Notes: generated by a model not told the origin, from the sequence alone. Numbered from the stretch's first letter, positions 32,799 through 43,340 are shown. The stretch: DNA of 64,000 bases from Triplophysa rosa (GCF_024868665.1 NC_079890.1:8146923-8210922); one strand, 5' to 3'. Made by a program: numbers and translations.

Positions 32799-33554
32799 TT
32801 CCTTTAACTTTTTTAAAACTCTACTGTCATTTACTTTAGTGAATGAAAAACCTCCTAAATTAACACCACAATTAGCATAATACTCCTTAACTAATTCATC
32901 ATTGTATAAACCAGTTTGAGCTGGAAGCTCAAAAATCATTTAAAACTCCATAATTTTGGAGAATCCTGCTTCAATTCACTGATCATATCCTTAAAAAATG
33001 TTTTTAGCCTCTTTAATCTTATCTCGTTTGTTTTATGCTTACATTTCTCATAGTTATAATTATTTCCATTCCTTTTAAATGCTTTAAACTATCATTACGT
33101 TCCTTAATATCCTTCAAAATACTATCTGTCACTCAAGGTTCAGTTCTTTGTTTAATTCTTATGTCTTTGTAAGGCTCAATCTTGTTCAAAACTTGTAAAA
33201 AAAATTATCTTAAACCTATCCCAAGCCATGATATCCACATGGACACACTCATCGCCTCAGTGCAATTAACATTACTAAGTTCTTAAACAAATACTTGTGG
33301 ACTATATCTTTTAAGTGATCTGATTTTTCATGTATTATGTTGCCTTATAGCCTCTCTCTTTCATTTCCTAATTACATAGACTATACAATGATCACTAATT
33401 CCTGACTCCAAAGCACCACTTCTACAGATCTTAGAATTATGAGGAAACCAATATAATATCAATAATTGTTCTGGTTTTAGAAGTAATTCTAGTTGGTTCA
33501 ACAATTATTTGATTCAATGCATATGACTTACAAAAGGAACTATAATGTTTAAAC
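32799..33554 (-). pseudogene. LINE ORF2 middle segment
   Basis: The minus-strand frame around 32939-32799 (LPAQTGLYNDELVKEYYANC, then SFTKVNDSRVLKKLKELKC) leads straight across the hAT duplication into the RT region at 31662. The rest of the stretch encodes the endonuclease-RT linker with stops, and T-runs interrupt it. This is the middle part of the split LINE described at 31280-37730. Confidence 0.6.
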
Positions 33555-33749
33555 TAGTGCTGTCAGTCGATTTAAAAAATGTATCTGATTAATCATACAT
33601 TTTTTCTGTGATTAATCACAATTAAACACACATAATATTAATGTTTTAAAATATACTTTTACATGCTTATAATTTCACATTTAATCTTCAAATGAATGTA
33701 GAAACTACAGATTTCTTTATCAGCATCATTTTATGAATAAAAGGCAACA

Positions 33750-34325
33750 GAATGCAGAATGCAGCTGCACGTCTAGTTTTCAATCAGCCTAAAAGAACCC
33801 ATGTAACACCCCTCCTGATTTCACTTCATTGGCTGCCAGTTGCCGCGCCGCATCAAGTTTAAATCTCTGACACTGGCCTTCAGAACGATAACGGCAAACC
33901 TTAACCTTAAGTGCTCCAGGTCTACATCCCCTCCCGTCATCTTCAGTCTGAAAATGAGCGACGCCTGGTTGTTCCATTACAGCGAGACACCAAGTTCGGT
34001 TGCAAAAACCTTTACTCATTCGGTTCCCCTCTGGTGGAATGAACCACCAGCCTCCATCCGAACTGCAGCATCCTTCACAACTTTCAAAAAAACAGCTCAA
34101 AACATACCTGTTCCGCATTTATTTGACTAACCAATTACTGTCTGTCTGTCAAAAAAATCTTGTTGTTCATTCTCTCCTTGCTTACTCCAGCTTTAATCCT
34201 CCTAGTAGCATGGCATTGTAAACTAACGGTACTGTTTAGCGTGTTGACAAAATGTTTATAAGCTCTCCCACTTGTAAGTCGCTTTGGATAAAAGCGTCTG
34301 CCAAGTGAATAAATGTAAATGTAAT
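33750..34325 (+). pseudogene. L2-type LINE 3' end, nested insertion
   Basis: The plus strand encodes the last part of L2 ORF2 (NAAARLVFNQPKRTHVTPLL, then LHWLPVA, and further on WNEPPASIRTAASFTTFKK). It ends in the family tail, taagtcgctttggataaaag, followed by AAATGTAAATGT. The same tail appears in the opposite orientation at 49800-49860. It is a short 5'-truncated insertion inside the hAT at 33555-37393, with frameshifts. Confidence 0.85.
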
Positions 34326-35004
34326 AAATACACATTCTGGTATTAGTACTGTAACTGATGTAACTATTAAATTGATTATTTATTTTTTATTTTAATATTC
34401 AACAGTATAATTGAGAGCTATCATGTCAAACAGGTAGGAAATATACAGAAATTGAATGAAGTTTTCAAACACTTTACAGTATTTAATGCTAAATTGTAAA
34501 TTAAATACAGAATTCTCATTAAAGCTACAAAACACATTGAATTTCAATTTTCTTTTGTTCTTTGATTAACATAGTGACAGGAGTCACAGCAACAGGTTTA
34601 AGAATGCTGCCCCATTAAGAGCTGTCTCTTTACGCAGATCTGACGCCACAAACATTTTCACTACTCTTTGCATTCGTTTAAGATTTTATTTAACACGTTG
34701 AAGTCTGTGCTTATGAAAATGCTAGACAAAACAGGGTGTTCTGGCATAATCTTGTGTGGTTTTATTCATTCAAGCACGAAAAAGAACTTAATTCTGGTGC
34801 GCTGTCTGACAGATTCTGACAGAGATTCACTGACGCATCCTTTAGCCTGTGACTGTATACACCAGACTGGACCTCGCGTTACGTTTTGCCGCATCCCACA
34901 GCTAGATGCTGTCTATCTTCATTGAATGCGTCAAAGCAACTGTTTCAAATCACGCTCAAGTGGTTTAAAAGCCTGCACACGAATAAGAGCGTGATTATAT
35001 AATG

Positions 35005-37272
35005 CAGGGGTGGCGAACCCGCGGCTCTCGAGCCACATGCGGCTCTTTGACTGCCTCTTTGCGGCTCTTAAATCATCTATCCACAAGTTGCTTCTTAATC
35101 GCATTTTTTGTTTTTAAATAATATTAAACTGAACTAAACTAAACAGAAATGTATACAAATTAATTTTGAAATAAAAAAATGAAATGTATCTTTTTTAAAT
35201 AATTATTTTTGTACTGAACGTCATGCGCTACTAGCGGCTAGCCTCGTCTAGTTCGTACTGTAATTGGCAATCATCATGGCGGAGTCAGGGAAGCGTACAG
35301 CTAAACGCAAATATGTAGATGAGCACAGAACATTTCAATCTGAATGGGAGGATTTATATTTTTTTGTTGAAAGAAACGGAAAACCATTCTGCTTGATATG
35401 TCAGACTTCACTGTCGCATTTTAAGGCTTCAAATCTTGAGCGCCATTTCACCACACTCCATCCTACCGAGGGCCGGGAATTTCCCAAAGGCAGTGAACTT
35501 CGAAAGCACAAGGTACAAACGTTGAAACGTCAGTCAGAGAAGCAAACTCAGCTCTTTCGGAAATTTACCAAACATTCAGAGACGGTCACATTAGCATCAT
35601 ATCAGCTGGCATGGAATATTGCGCGAGCTAAAAAGCCGTACAGTGAAGGGGACTTCATTAAAAAGTGCCTCAATGATGTTATTGATGTTTTTTGTCCCGA
35701 AAACGAACATTTGAAACGTTCGGTAGCGGACCTTCAATTGTCACGACACACTGTTGAACAAAGAATATCGGACATTAATAACGCTGTTGAAACGAATTTA
35801 TATTCCGATCTTCAGAAGTGCATGTATTTCAGCATTGCTGTTGATGAATCCTGCGATGTTCAGGATAAGCCACAGATGGCAATATTTGTTCGGTCTGTGT
35901 CAGAAGACTGCACGATTAAAGAAGAGCTGCTTGACATCATGCCACTGACAGACAGGACTCGTGATCATGGACCTGAAAGAGACACTGATGACAACTGTTG
36001 AGAAAGCCAATCTACCGTTATCAAAACTAACCGCAATTGCCACGGATGGAGCGCCATCTATGGTCGGATCTAAGAATGGCCTTGTAGGGTTGTGTAAAGC
36101 TGATGAACGTTTTCCAGATTTTTGGAAGTTTCACTGTATTATTCACCAAGAACACTTGGTGTCTAAAAAACTAAACTTAGACCACGTAACGAAACCTGTG
36201 CTGGAAATTGTCAATTTTATACGCACACATGCTCTCAATCACAGACAGTTCCGAAATCTCATTGCTGAACTTGATGAAGATCTTCCATCTGATGTGCTTC
36301 TGCACTGCACTGTGAGATGGCTTTCAAGAGGTAATGTTCTTTCCCGCTTTTTTGAGCTTTTGAATCCAGTGAAGGTGTTTCTTGCGGAGAAAGAGAAGGA
36401 CTATCCTGAGCTGCATGACCCCCAGTGGATATCAGATTTGGCATTTTTGGTCGACATGCTGCATTATCTGAATGGACTAAATGTGGATCTGCAAGGGAGG
36501 TTAAAGATGCTGCCTGACTTGGTGCAGAGTGTTTTCACATTTATCAACAAACTCAAGCTGTTCAAGACACATCTACAAAAGAGAGAGCTCACACATTTTC
36601 CCTCTTTGTTGAAGGCAAGTGAACAAGCAGCAGAGGTTGTAAAAGCGAGTGCTGAACGGTATGCAACACTCCTTGAAAATCTTGAGCAGAGTTTTGAAAA
36701 CAGATTCTCTGATTTACGGCAAAAAAGACCTGAGATTACATTCCTCATCAACCCGTTCACTGCTGAAACAGACTGTTTGAAAGCCCCTTTAGTGGAAGAT
36801 GAAGCAGCATCTCAGCTTGAAATGATTGAACTTTCTGAGGATGACAGACTTAAGTGTACTCTGTGGGAAGGAACCTTGGAGTTTTGGAATATGGTGCCAA
36901 CTGAGAGATATCCCAATGTCAAACAGGCTGCACTCAAACTGTTGTCAATGTTTGGGTCGACTTACATCTGTGAATCACTTTTTTCCACCCTGAAACAAGT
37001 CAAATCAAAGCATCGCTCTCTTCTTACTGACAGACATGTGAAAAAGTTACTGCGAGTCGCCACAACTGAATACAAGCCAAACCTAAAAAGTATTGTGGAA
37101 ATGAAAGACTGCCAGGTGTCACACTAATGTTAAAAAAGGTAGGCTTATAAAGGCTCATTTATGTAATTTTGTGAAAAAGTTCTTGTTAGACAGTTTTTTC
37201 CATATATGTGGCTCTTTGCAGTGATAAGGTATATTTTTTGGCTCATCATGCCAAACAGGTTCGCCACCCCTG
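35005..37272 (+). mobile_element. hAT-Charlie-like element, nearly complete
   Basis: The left end CAGGGGTGGCGAACC and the right end GGTTCGCCACCCCTG are perfect 15-bp inverted repeats. The perfect 8-bp duplication is atataatg (34997-35004, 37273-37280). The word gcggctct is repeated just inside the left end (gcggctctcgagcc, tgcggctctttgac), and ggctctttgc near the right. The total is 2268 bp, with a transposase frame filling most of it. It is inserted in the hAT at 33555-37393. Confidence 0.95.
35276..37127 (+). pseudogene. hAT-Charlie transposase, one frameshift
   Basis: This is a transposase of about 615 residues in two overlapping frames (35276-36001 and 35961-37127). The apparent single indel lies at about 35957-35970. 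The N-terminus has a BED-type zinc finger (CLICQ at about residue 40, then HFTTLH). The RNase-H-like core shows IAVDESCDV (first Asp), IATDGAPSMVG (second Asp), FHCIIHQEH (the C-x2-H motif) and TVRWLSRGNV (the conserved Trp). The C-terminus holds the hAT dimerisation block with YICESLFSTLKQVKSKHRS, carrying the catalytic Glu. All landmarks are present, and only the frameshift disables it. It resembles the group that gave rise to vertebrate genes such as GTF2IRD2 and the ZBED-like genes, but here it still sits between intact termini and is a transposon copy. Confidence 0.92.
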
Positions 37273-37730
37273 ATATAATGTAACGCTAGACAAAGGATGA
37301 CAAAACAAATGGATGCTGCGTTAATTGCGTTAAATATTTTTTACGCGTTAATCTGAAAAAACATTATCACATGCGTTAACATTGACAGCCCTAGTTGAAA
37401 CATTGATGTATCCTTTTTCTGCATATCCATATTCAAATCACCCAATATTATTAACCCTTGACCTTAATTATAATTTGATACATTTAAAATCTCTTCGAGA
37501 CTCATACGAATCATTTTGATCAGGTGGACGATAGCAAATTCCAACTAAAATTGGTTTACTCTTTTGTAAAAGAATATCCAGCCAAACGATATGCACACGA
37601 ACTGACCATTTTAAACAATAATCTCACACAACGACATGTGTGTCATTCAACAGTCTTCTTTTCCACACTCGTAAACACTGGGTTGGAACTTCCGCTTACC
37701 TTTACAACTTATCCAACGTGATTACTTAGT

Positions 37731-38059
37731 ACGTGAACGCGCTACATGGAGGCACTCTGAGGCAAAGCAAGCCATATATTTATGTTAAAAAAAGTATATA
37801 ATTTTTTCATTTTCTTGGAAGATGACCAATCGTTTCTCTAGACAACCCCATTATTTATCAGCTGGTGTCGTGTAGAGCCTTTTAAAGCTGCGATGAAACT
37901 GAAATTTGGACCTTAACCAACAGCCCTCCGTTGAAGTTCATTATATGGAGAAGAACCCTGAAAAGCTTTCCTCATAAGCCTCATTTTGTTTTTGACAGAA
38001 GAAATAAACACACAGACAGCTTGTATGACATGTGGGTGAGTGAATTATCTCATCTCATC
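37731..38059. other. Intronic sequence, no gene
   Basis: The stretch 37790-37990 resembles the arm of the TTAA-type fish MITE seen at 14640-14870 (gaagatgaccaatcg, then tatggagaagaaccctgaaa), in reverse and truncated. No exon is seen. Confidence 0.35.
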
Positions 38060-38410
38060 TCAACTCAATTACAATTTTCATTGTTACGATCTGTACATGA
38101 GACATATTGACTATAAGCAAAACAATTAAAGTTATACCTGTAAAAACAAGAAAAAAGAAAAAGGTGAAAACACAGAAGACAGACATACCCACATACAAAC
38201 ACTCCACACACACAATATGCACACGTACTAACACACATAGACATAGACACACACACAGACAAGCACACACAGGGAACGCGCACACACACAGACAAGCACA
38301 CACACACAGACAAGCACGCACACACACAGACACACCCGCACACACACAGACACGCCCGCACACACACAGACACACCCGCACGCACAGTGAAAGCACACAT
38401 TTAAGATAAA
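38060..38410. repeat. LINE-tail repeat with CA-rich microsatellite
   Basis: The stretch 38070-38190 (catgagacatattgactata and following) is almost identical to 56240-56340, so it is a dispersed repeat tail. It runs into a CA-rich tract at 38190-38390 built from acacacagacaagcacac units. The open frames on both strands here are simple-sequence artefacts. Confidence 0.85.
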
Positions 38411-38439
38411 GGAGAGAGAAACACGGGTCAAATATTAAA

Positions 38440-40530
38440 CAGACTATAAATTCCTATATGCAATATTAATTAAGTAAAACTTCAAAATTCTAAAGCAGCG
38501 CCCCGGCCAGGCAAATAGTACAAAACAGTATGCAAATGGTGGCGAGGAACCCAAAACTCCAATTGAGAAAAAAAAAACCTCCAGGGGATTCCAGTTCCCC
38601 TCTGGCAAAAGCTGCTGCCTCTGCACAAGCTCGACAGTGCTTGCACAACAAGGCTAAATAAAAATAAGTAAATTTACTAATAAGGTAAATTATAGATTTA
38701 AGATTATCATTAATAATCTAATAGCATTTGAAATTTTGTTGTGAAGACGTGTCAAGTCGCCGCATCCTTCTTTATCCAGCTCTAACATCTCAGCTCTTGT
38801 CAGGTCGCCGCTTCCCATTCTCCGCTCTACCATCAGGTTTCGGCATGGACTGCATCCTGCTCACTGTGGTAACCTTGGAACAATGAGACAAGACTGGCTG
38901 AGAGAAGCTCTGCACTCTTTAATGCAACAAGTACATCAGTTGTGTTCCTGGTTCCGGTTGATCTGTCTAATGCAGCCTAAACCCTCAGAGGATTTATATT
39001 ATGGGAGTCTAGTGTATGCAAGATTAAAAAGATGCGTCTTTAGTCTAGATTTAAACTGACAGTGTGTGTCTGCCTCCCGGACAGTGCAGGGAAGACTATT
39101 CCAAAGTTTAGGCGCTAGATAGGAAAAGGATCTACCACCTACACTTGATTTTGAAATTCTAGGTATTACCAACTGACAGGACGCCTGAGAGCGTAATGCA
39201 CGTGAAGGACTGTAATACAAGAGGAGTTCACTCAAGTACTGAGGATCTAAACCATGTAGGGCTTTATAGGTAATAAGCAAGATTTTAAAGTGAATGCGAT
39301 GCTTTATAGGTAACTAGTGCAAGGTTGACAGAACCGGGCTAATATGTTCATACTTTTTTGTACGTGTAAGAACTCGAGCTGCCGCGTTTTGGACCAATTG
39401 GAGTTTTTGTAATAAGCCTGCAGGGCAACCACCTAACAGTGCATTACAGTAATCTAGTCTTGATGTCATGAATGCATGAATTAACTTCTCTGCATCTGAC
39501 ATTGACAGCATATGACGTAGTTTAGATATATTCTTAATATGGAAAAACACAATTTTACAGGTGTTGGCGACGTGGCTCTCAAATGACAGATTATTATCGA
39601 ATAAAACTTTGCGGACGACAAGGTTTTTATAGAACATTCGTCAATAGTTAAACAGTATTCTTGGTTGTTACTCATCCAGTTTTTTATTTCGACTATGCAT
39701 TACATTATTTGATGGAACTGCTGTGTTTTGTGAGGCTTCGAGGAAATATAAAGTTGAGTATCATCAGCATAGCAGTGAAAGCTAACTCCGTGTCGCATTA
39801 TTATGTCTCCTTGAGGTAGCATATATAGTGCGAAGAGCTGAGGCCCTAACACTGAGCCCTGTGGTACACTGTATTGGGCTTGTGATTTGCGTGACAGCTC
39901 ATTGTTTATTGCTACAAATTGAAAACGGTTGGATAAGTAAGATTTAAACCATTTCAAAGCTATTCCATTAATCCCGACGTAATTTTCATGTTTGTGTAAG
40001 AGTGTGCTGTGGTCAGTGGTGTCGAATGCAGCACTAAGGTCTAGCAGCACCAAAAACGAGATATAGCCACGGTCAGATGCCAAAAGCAGATCTTTTGTAA
40101 CTCTGATCAAAGCAGTCTATGTACTGTTATGTGCTCTAAATCTGAACTTGAATTCTTCATTGATGTCATTCCTTTGGAGGAAAGCACATAATTGAGTTGA
40201 AACTACTTTTTCAAGTACTTTAGAAATTAAAGGTAGATTCGATATAGGTCTCTAGTTAACTAGTTCTTTAGGGTGGAGTTGGCTTTTTTTGACAAGGGGC
40301 CTTATAACAGCCACCTTATATGCTTTAGGCACATATCCTAGTGTCAGAGATGAGTTAATAATGCTATGAAGAGGATCTTTCGGTAGATTTGTAGGTATAG
40401 GGTCTAGCATGCATGTTGTCGATTTAGATGATCTAATGATTTTAGACAGTTCACCCTGATCTACGGTAGAAAATAATTGCAATTGCTCCTTAGGGGAGCT
40501 GTAGTTAGTTAGTGTAGTCTCTGGTTGCAT
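38440..40530 (-). mobile_element. L2-clade LINE, second copy
   Basis: This is a minus-strand L2 element 5'-truncated or interrupted at 40530, where a Tc1-like foldback begins after TA. It matches the copy at 1-1428 almost base for base over 38718-40060. It extends further upstream, to VIRPLVKKSQLHPKELVN at the N-terminal side of the RT, and downstream into the 3' untranslated part (38440-38717). It lies in the men1 intron, antisense to the gene. Confidence 0.85.
39000..40530 (-). pseudogene. L2-type reverse transcriptase, decayed
   Basis: Four minus-strand segments read in order: 40530-40252 (RSSKSTTCMLDPIPTNLPKD, then RPLVKKS), 40110-39700 ([40 protein letters not shown] with the YADD catalytic box), 39637-39314 (SRLDYCNALLGG, LQLVQNAAARVLTRTKK) and 39280-39000 (the C-terminal region). 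Compared with copy 1 it lacks about 50 bp near 39605-39675 and carries its own frameshifts, but it retains the base that copy 1 lost at 740. No endonuclease is present. Confidence 0.85.
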
Positions 40531-40531
40531 A

Positions 40532-41209
40532 CAGGTACAAAAATTAGAATATCATGAAAAATGAAAATATTTTTTGTCACTCATTTCAGAAAGTGAAACC
40601 CATATATTATATAGATTCATTACACATATAGTGAAATATTTCAAGTCTTTATTTCTTGAAATTTTGATGATTATGGCTTACAGATAATGAATACTCAGAA
40701 AATTTGAATATTACATCAAATCAATAAAAAGGATATTTTAAACAGATATGTCAGGCTCCTGAAAAGTATGTTCATTTCTATGCACTCAATATTTGGTTGG
40801 GCCTCCTTTTGCCTGAATTACTGCATCAGTGTGGTGTGGCATGGAGGCAATCAGCCTGTGGCACTGCTCATGTGTAATGGAAGCCCAGGTTGCTTTGATA
40901 GCAAAGCAAACCCACCTGACCTGAACCCCATAGAGAATCTTGTCGAGAGGAAGATGAGAGACACCAGACCCAACAATGCAGATGACCCGAAGGCCGCTAT
41001 CAAAGCAACCTGGGCTTCCATTACACCCGAGCAGTGCCACAGGCTAATTTCCTCCATGCCACGCCACATTGATGCAGTAATTCATGCAAAAGGAGCCCCA
41101 ACCAAATATTGAGTGCATAGAAATGAACATACTTTTCAGAATCCTGATACATGTTTAAAATATCCTTTTTTATAGATTTTATGTAATATTCTAATTTTCA
41201 GAGACACTG
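40532..41209. mobile_element. Foldback element derived from a Tc1 transposase end
   Basis: It begins after TA (40530-40531) with CAGGTACAAAAATTAGAATA. Two arms of about 210 bp, 40694-40905 and 40997-41203, are inverted copies around a loop of about 90 bp. Each arm encodes the C-terminal end of a Tc1 transposase, so the same protein tail appears on both strands: plus 40998-41109 ends CHRLISSMPRHIDAV...GAPTKY, and minus 40900-40789 ends CHRLIASMPHHTDAV...GGPTKY. The loop contains DLNPIENL. The right tip (about 41209) has no clear TA. Transcribed within men1 it would form a strong hairpin. Confidence 0.85.
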
Positions 41210-41539
41210 AATAAGACAGAATCCCTATGTCTTAAAGGATGTCTTCAGAAAATACGTCTAGAACTACTGTTCACTCCCATCCACTCACACTCGTATCCCC
41301 TCACACTCCCATCCCATCCTTTTCCTGTTTTTCCTGTTTCCTTTCCTTTAGGACAGCATTAGCTACCTCTCCTGCCCTGTGAACCTCTGTTTTAGTGATT
41401 GTTATTGTTGCTTAAAACTTTGTCGCGCTTGCTGTGTTATGTATAATATTATCCACAAATATAGTCTTTATATAAAAATGAGCATTTCATTACAGTTTGA
41501 ACACATTTAATTTTAAAACCTGTTTGTGTTTGTCTGCAG
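41210..41539 (+). other. Intron end; no element recognised
   Basis: This is ordinary intronic sequence, with a cactccca-rich patch at 41270-41310. It ends in the T-rich tract tgtttgtgtttgtctgcag before the exon. Confidence 0.5.
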
Positions 41540-41672
41540 TTACAATTACTGTCGAGAAGATGAGGAGATCTATAAGGAGTTTTTTGACATTGCTAATGAT
41601 GTCATTCCCACGCTTCTTAAAGAGACCGCATCAGCTGCTGAAAGTGGAGAAGAGGCTGAGGGGACAGGAAAG
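41540..41672 (+). CDS. men1: Menin, exon equivalent to human MEN1 exon 8
   Basis: This is a 133-bp exon between tgtctgcag and gttaat. Its first base completes the Asp codon of the previous exon, and it ends in phase 0. It encodes [16 protein letters not shown], then [13 protein letters not shown] and an acidic tail ([11 protein letters not shown]). Human residues Glu359 and Glu363, which contact MLL, are conserved. Human Glu366 is Asp here, a conservative change. The C-terminal half is shorter than the human loop. The donor GTTAAT is weaker than consensus; no better donor lies nearby in frame. Confidence 0.94.
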
Positions 41673-41700
41673 GTTAATTTGAGAAGCATCAACATGTTAA

Positions 41701-41879
41701 GAAATAGTTCTCCAAAATGAAAAATAATTTACCTAGCCTAAAGTCATTCCACATTTGCATGATTTTCTTTTTTTTCTTTGAAACATTCTGTGGTTTCCTG
41801 GACTAGGCTTTATAAATTAAATTAGGACATTTTACCAAAAATGTAAATGGTGATGTAATTTTTGGGTGAATTACCACTT
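41701..41879. repeat. TTAA MITE just after a men1 splice donor
   Basis: GAAATAGTTCTCC at the left and GGTGAATTACCACTT at the right are diverged inverted ends between TTAA sites (41697-41700, 41880-41883). It starts 28 bp downstream of the exon boundary at 41672. Confidence 0.65.
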
Positions 41880-41884
41880 TTAAA

Positions 41885-42122
41885 GGTGGTTTCCCAGACA
41901 GGGATTATTTTAAATCAGGATTTAGGCCTTAGTTTAATCAGGATATTTAATTAGTTTTACCAAACATGCCTTACTAAAAGCATTACTTGTGTGCATTTTG
42001 AGACAACCCGAAAGCAATGATGTATTTTAAGATATGGCAGTGCGAGTTGTTTTCGGTTTGGACAGCTCTAGCATTTATTTAAGTCTAGGACTAGTCTAAT
42101 CCCTGTCCGGGAAACCACCCCT
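41885..42122. repeat. MITE with GGTGGTTTCCC ends
   Basis: AGGTGGTTTCCCAGACAGGG at the left mirrors CCCTGTCCGGGAAACCACCC at the right. The interior phrase cttgtgtgcattttgaga also occurs at 42224 and, more diverged, at 5990, so this is a dispersed family. Confidence 0.85.
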
Positions 42123-42960
42123 AAATGTCCTAATTTAACTACAAGGCCTAGTCCTGTCTTAATCTAATCTAAAATGATAATTTTAAGTAATTTTTACAAA
42201 CATGCCTTACAAAAACATTACTTGTGTGCATTTTGACTCAAAACAATGGGACTGAAGTACTTTAAGAGTACGTTTACATGAAAAACTGAAGTTTTTGAAA
42301 AGTTTCACTTACACACGACAGCATTTTCAAAACAATCTGCATTTACACGGATCTGGGAAAACAAATAAAACTGCATGCCAGACCAGTGGATGGCGATGTT
42401 GCATTGTAAATAAAGACCAACCACTGGCCTTGCGCACCAACACATACCCTGTTTTAAGCTAATAGCGATTTAATACACTTTGCCGACATGTATGTTTGTT
42501 TATAGTTTGTGTATATAAATACTATGTCTAGTACTCTGTCGTAGTGGTGCAGTAAATCTACTTTTTACTGGTGAAATGTTAATAAGGATGTCACGCAGTA
42601 CAAACATTCAGCAATGAGGCTGGCATTGTTGTTTTGGGAATAATCGCGCATGCCTACAGACTGTGAATGCATAATACACAAGCAAGCGTATGATGTCATC
42701 GTTTTTGGAAAACACAGCCTTCAGAGTTTACATGGATACGATAACACTTTCATTTTCAAAAACTTGCCCTTTGAGACCCGTTTTCAAAAGTTTGCATTTT
42801 CAGTCCCCCAAAACACTGTTGTCGTGTAAATGAACAGCCAATACGCATAAAAAGTTTTCCGTTTTTAGTTGACAATGGTCTTGTGTAAATGGCCTCTAAG
42901 ATATGTCAGTGCAAGCTGTTAGTCTTAAGACCTGTATGGGAAACCACTCCAAAGATCTGC
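42123..42960. repeat. Second copy of the same MITE, split by an insertion
   Basis: The left part (42123-42268) and right part (42899-42955, ending gggaaaccactcc) belong to one copy of the family at 41885-42122. The about 630-bp insert between them starts agtacgtttacatgaaaaac and ends gtgtaaatggcctctaag. Its ends are inverted (gtttacat / gtgtaaat) and it holds several ttttcaaaa words. It has no frame. Confidence 0.65.
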
Positions 42961-43340
42961 ATAGTAGAATGTTAATGCTGCTTTTTCCATACAATGGAAA
43001 TTAAATTGTGACCAGGGCCATAAAGCAACATAAAAGTGCAGCATGGCTCATGCATTATATTCCAGCACTTCTGAAGCTTTGTGTAAAGATTAGACCAAAG
43101 TTTAATTTTTTGCAAAGCTTGCCGTTCCCCTTAGTTCTCAATATAGTAGAGTGTATTTCAGTATTATTTGTCACATACAGTTACAAGAAATGGGATAATC
43201 TGCTTTGTTGGTCATCACTGACATTGAACCTGGTGTGAGTAGTGAACTACTCTTTTACTGTAAATATTATTATAAGAACAAGGTTGTGAATTAACCTTTA
43301 TCTTCTTTTCTTGTTTTTTACTCATGCTTTTATTATAAAG
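42961..43340 (+). other. men1: men1 intron, unique-looking sequence
   Basis: No repeat or extra exon is recognised. The acceptor of the next exon is the unusual tattataaag, with a pyrimidine-rich run (ttcttttcttgtttttt) 20 bp before it. Confidence 0.5.

Larger units (their letters stand above)
33555..37393. mobile_element. hAT element hosting two younger insertions
   Basis: The left end TAGTGCTGTCAGTCG and the right end TTGACAGCCCTA are inverted repeats of the common fish TAGGGCTGTCA type. The flanks gtttaaac (33547-33554) and gttgaaac (37394-37401) form an 8-bp duplication with one mismatch. The words gattaatca (left) and gcgttaatc (right) are subterminal. Removing the nested L2 tail and hAT-Charlie leaves about 1 kb with no transposase, so it is non-autonomous. 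Confidence 0.85.
31280..37730 (-). mobile_element. LINE, minus strand, split by nested insertions
   Basis: Read on the minus strand, the endonuclease part lies at about 37730-37394 (PILVGICYRPPDQND). It is interrupted by a hAT (37393-33555), continues at 33554-32799 (ending LVKEYYANCGVNLGG and LKKLKELKC), and is interrupted by a second hAT (32790-31663). It resumes at 31662 with ATGLDNIPARFIKDSVNFI and ARVFPLFKKDSKFE. The order endonuclease to RT, same strand and a clean join at the hAT target duplications show one original LINE. It is a jockey/CR1-like family, not the same as the L2 copies. The coding region contains stops, and its 3' end near 31280 is unclear. Confidence 0.75.
25107..41539 (+). 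other. men1: men1 intron, 16.4 kb, transposon-filled
   Basis: Donor gtaagt (25107) and acceptor tgtctgcag (41531-41539) join codon GA|T cleanly. The intron holds at least four hAT copies, two Tc1-derived elements, TTAA foldback elements, several LINE pieces and a minisatellite. No additional menin exon is needed: the reading frame and the human protein are continuous across it. Confidence 0.85.

Noticed and set aside
35276..37127. A domesticated host gene of the GTF2IRD2/ZBED type
   Set aside because: The frame is broken and lies between intact transposon termini with a perfect target duplication, so it is a transposon copy and not a domesticated gene.
38055..38431. Cys/Val-rich frames that look like secreted cysteine-rich proteins
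   Set aside because: They are translations of a CA-rich microsatellite in three frames.
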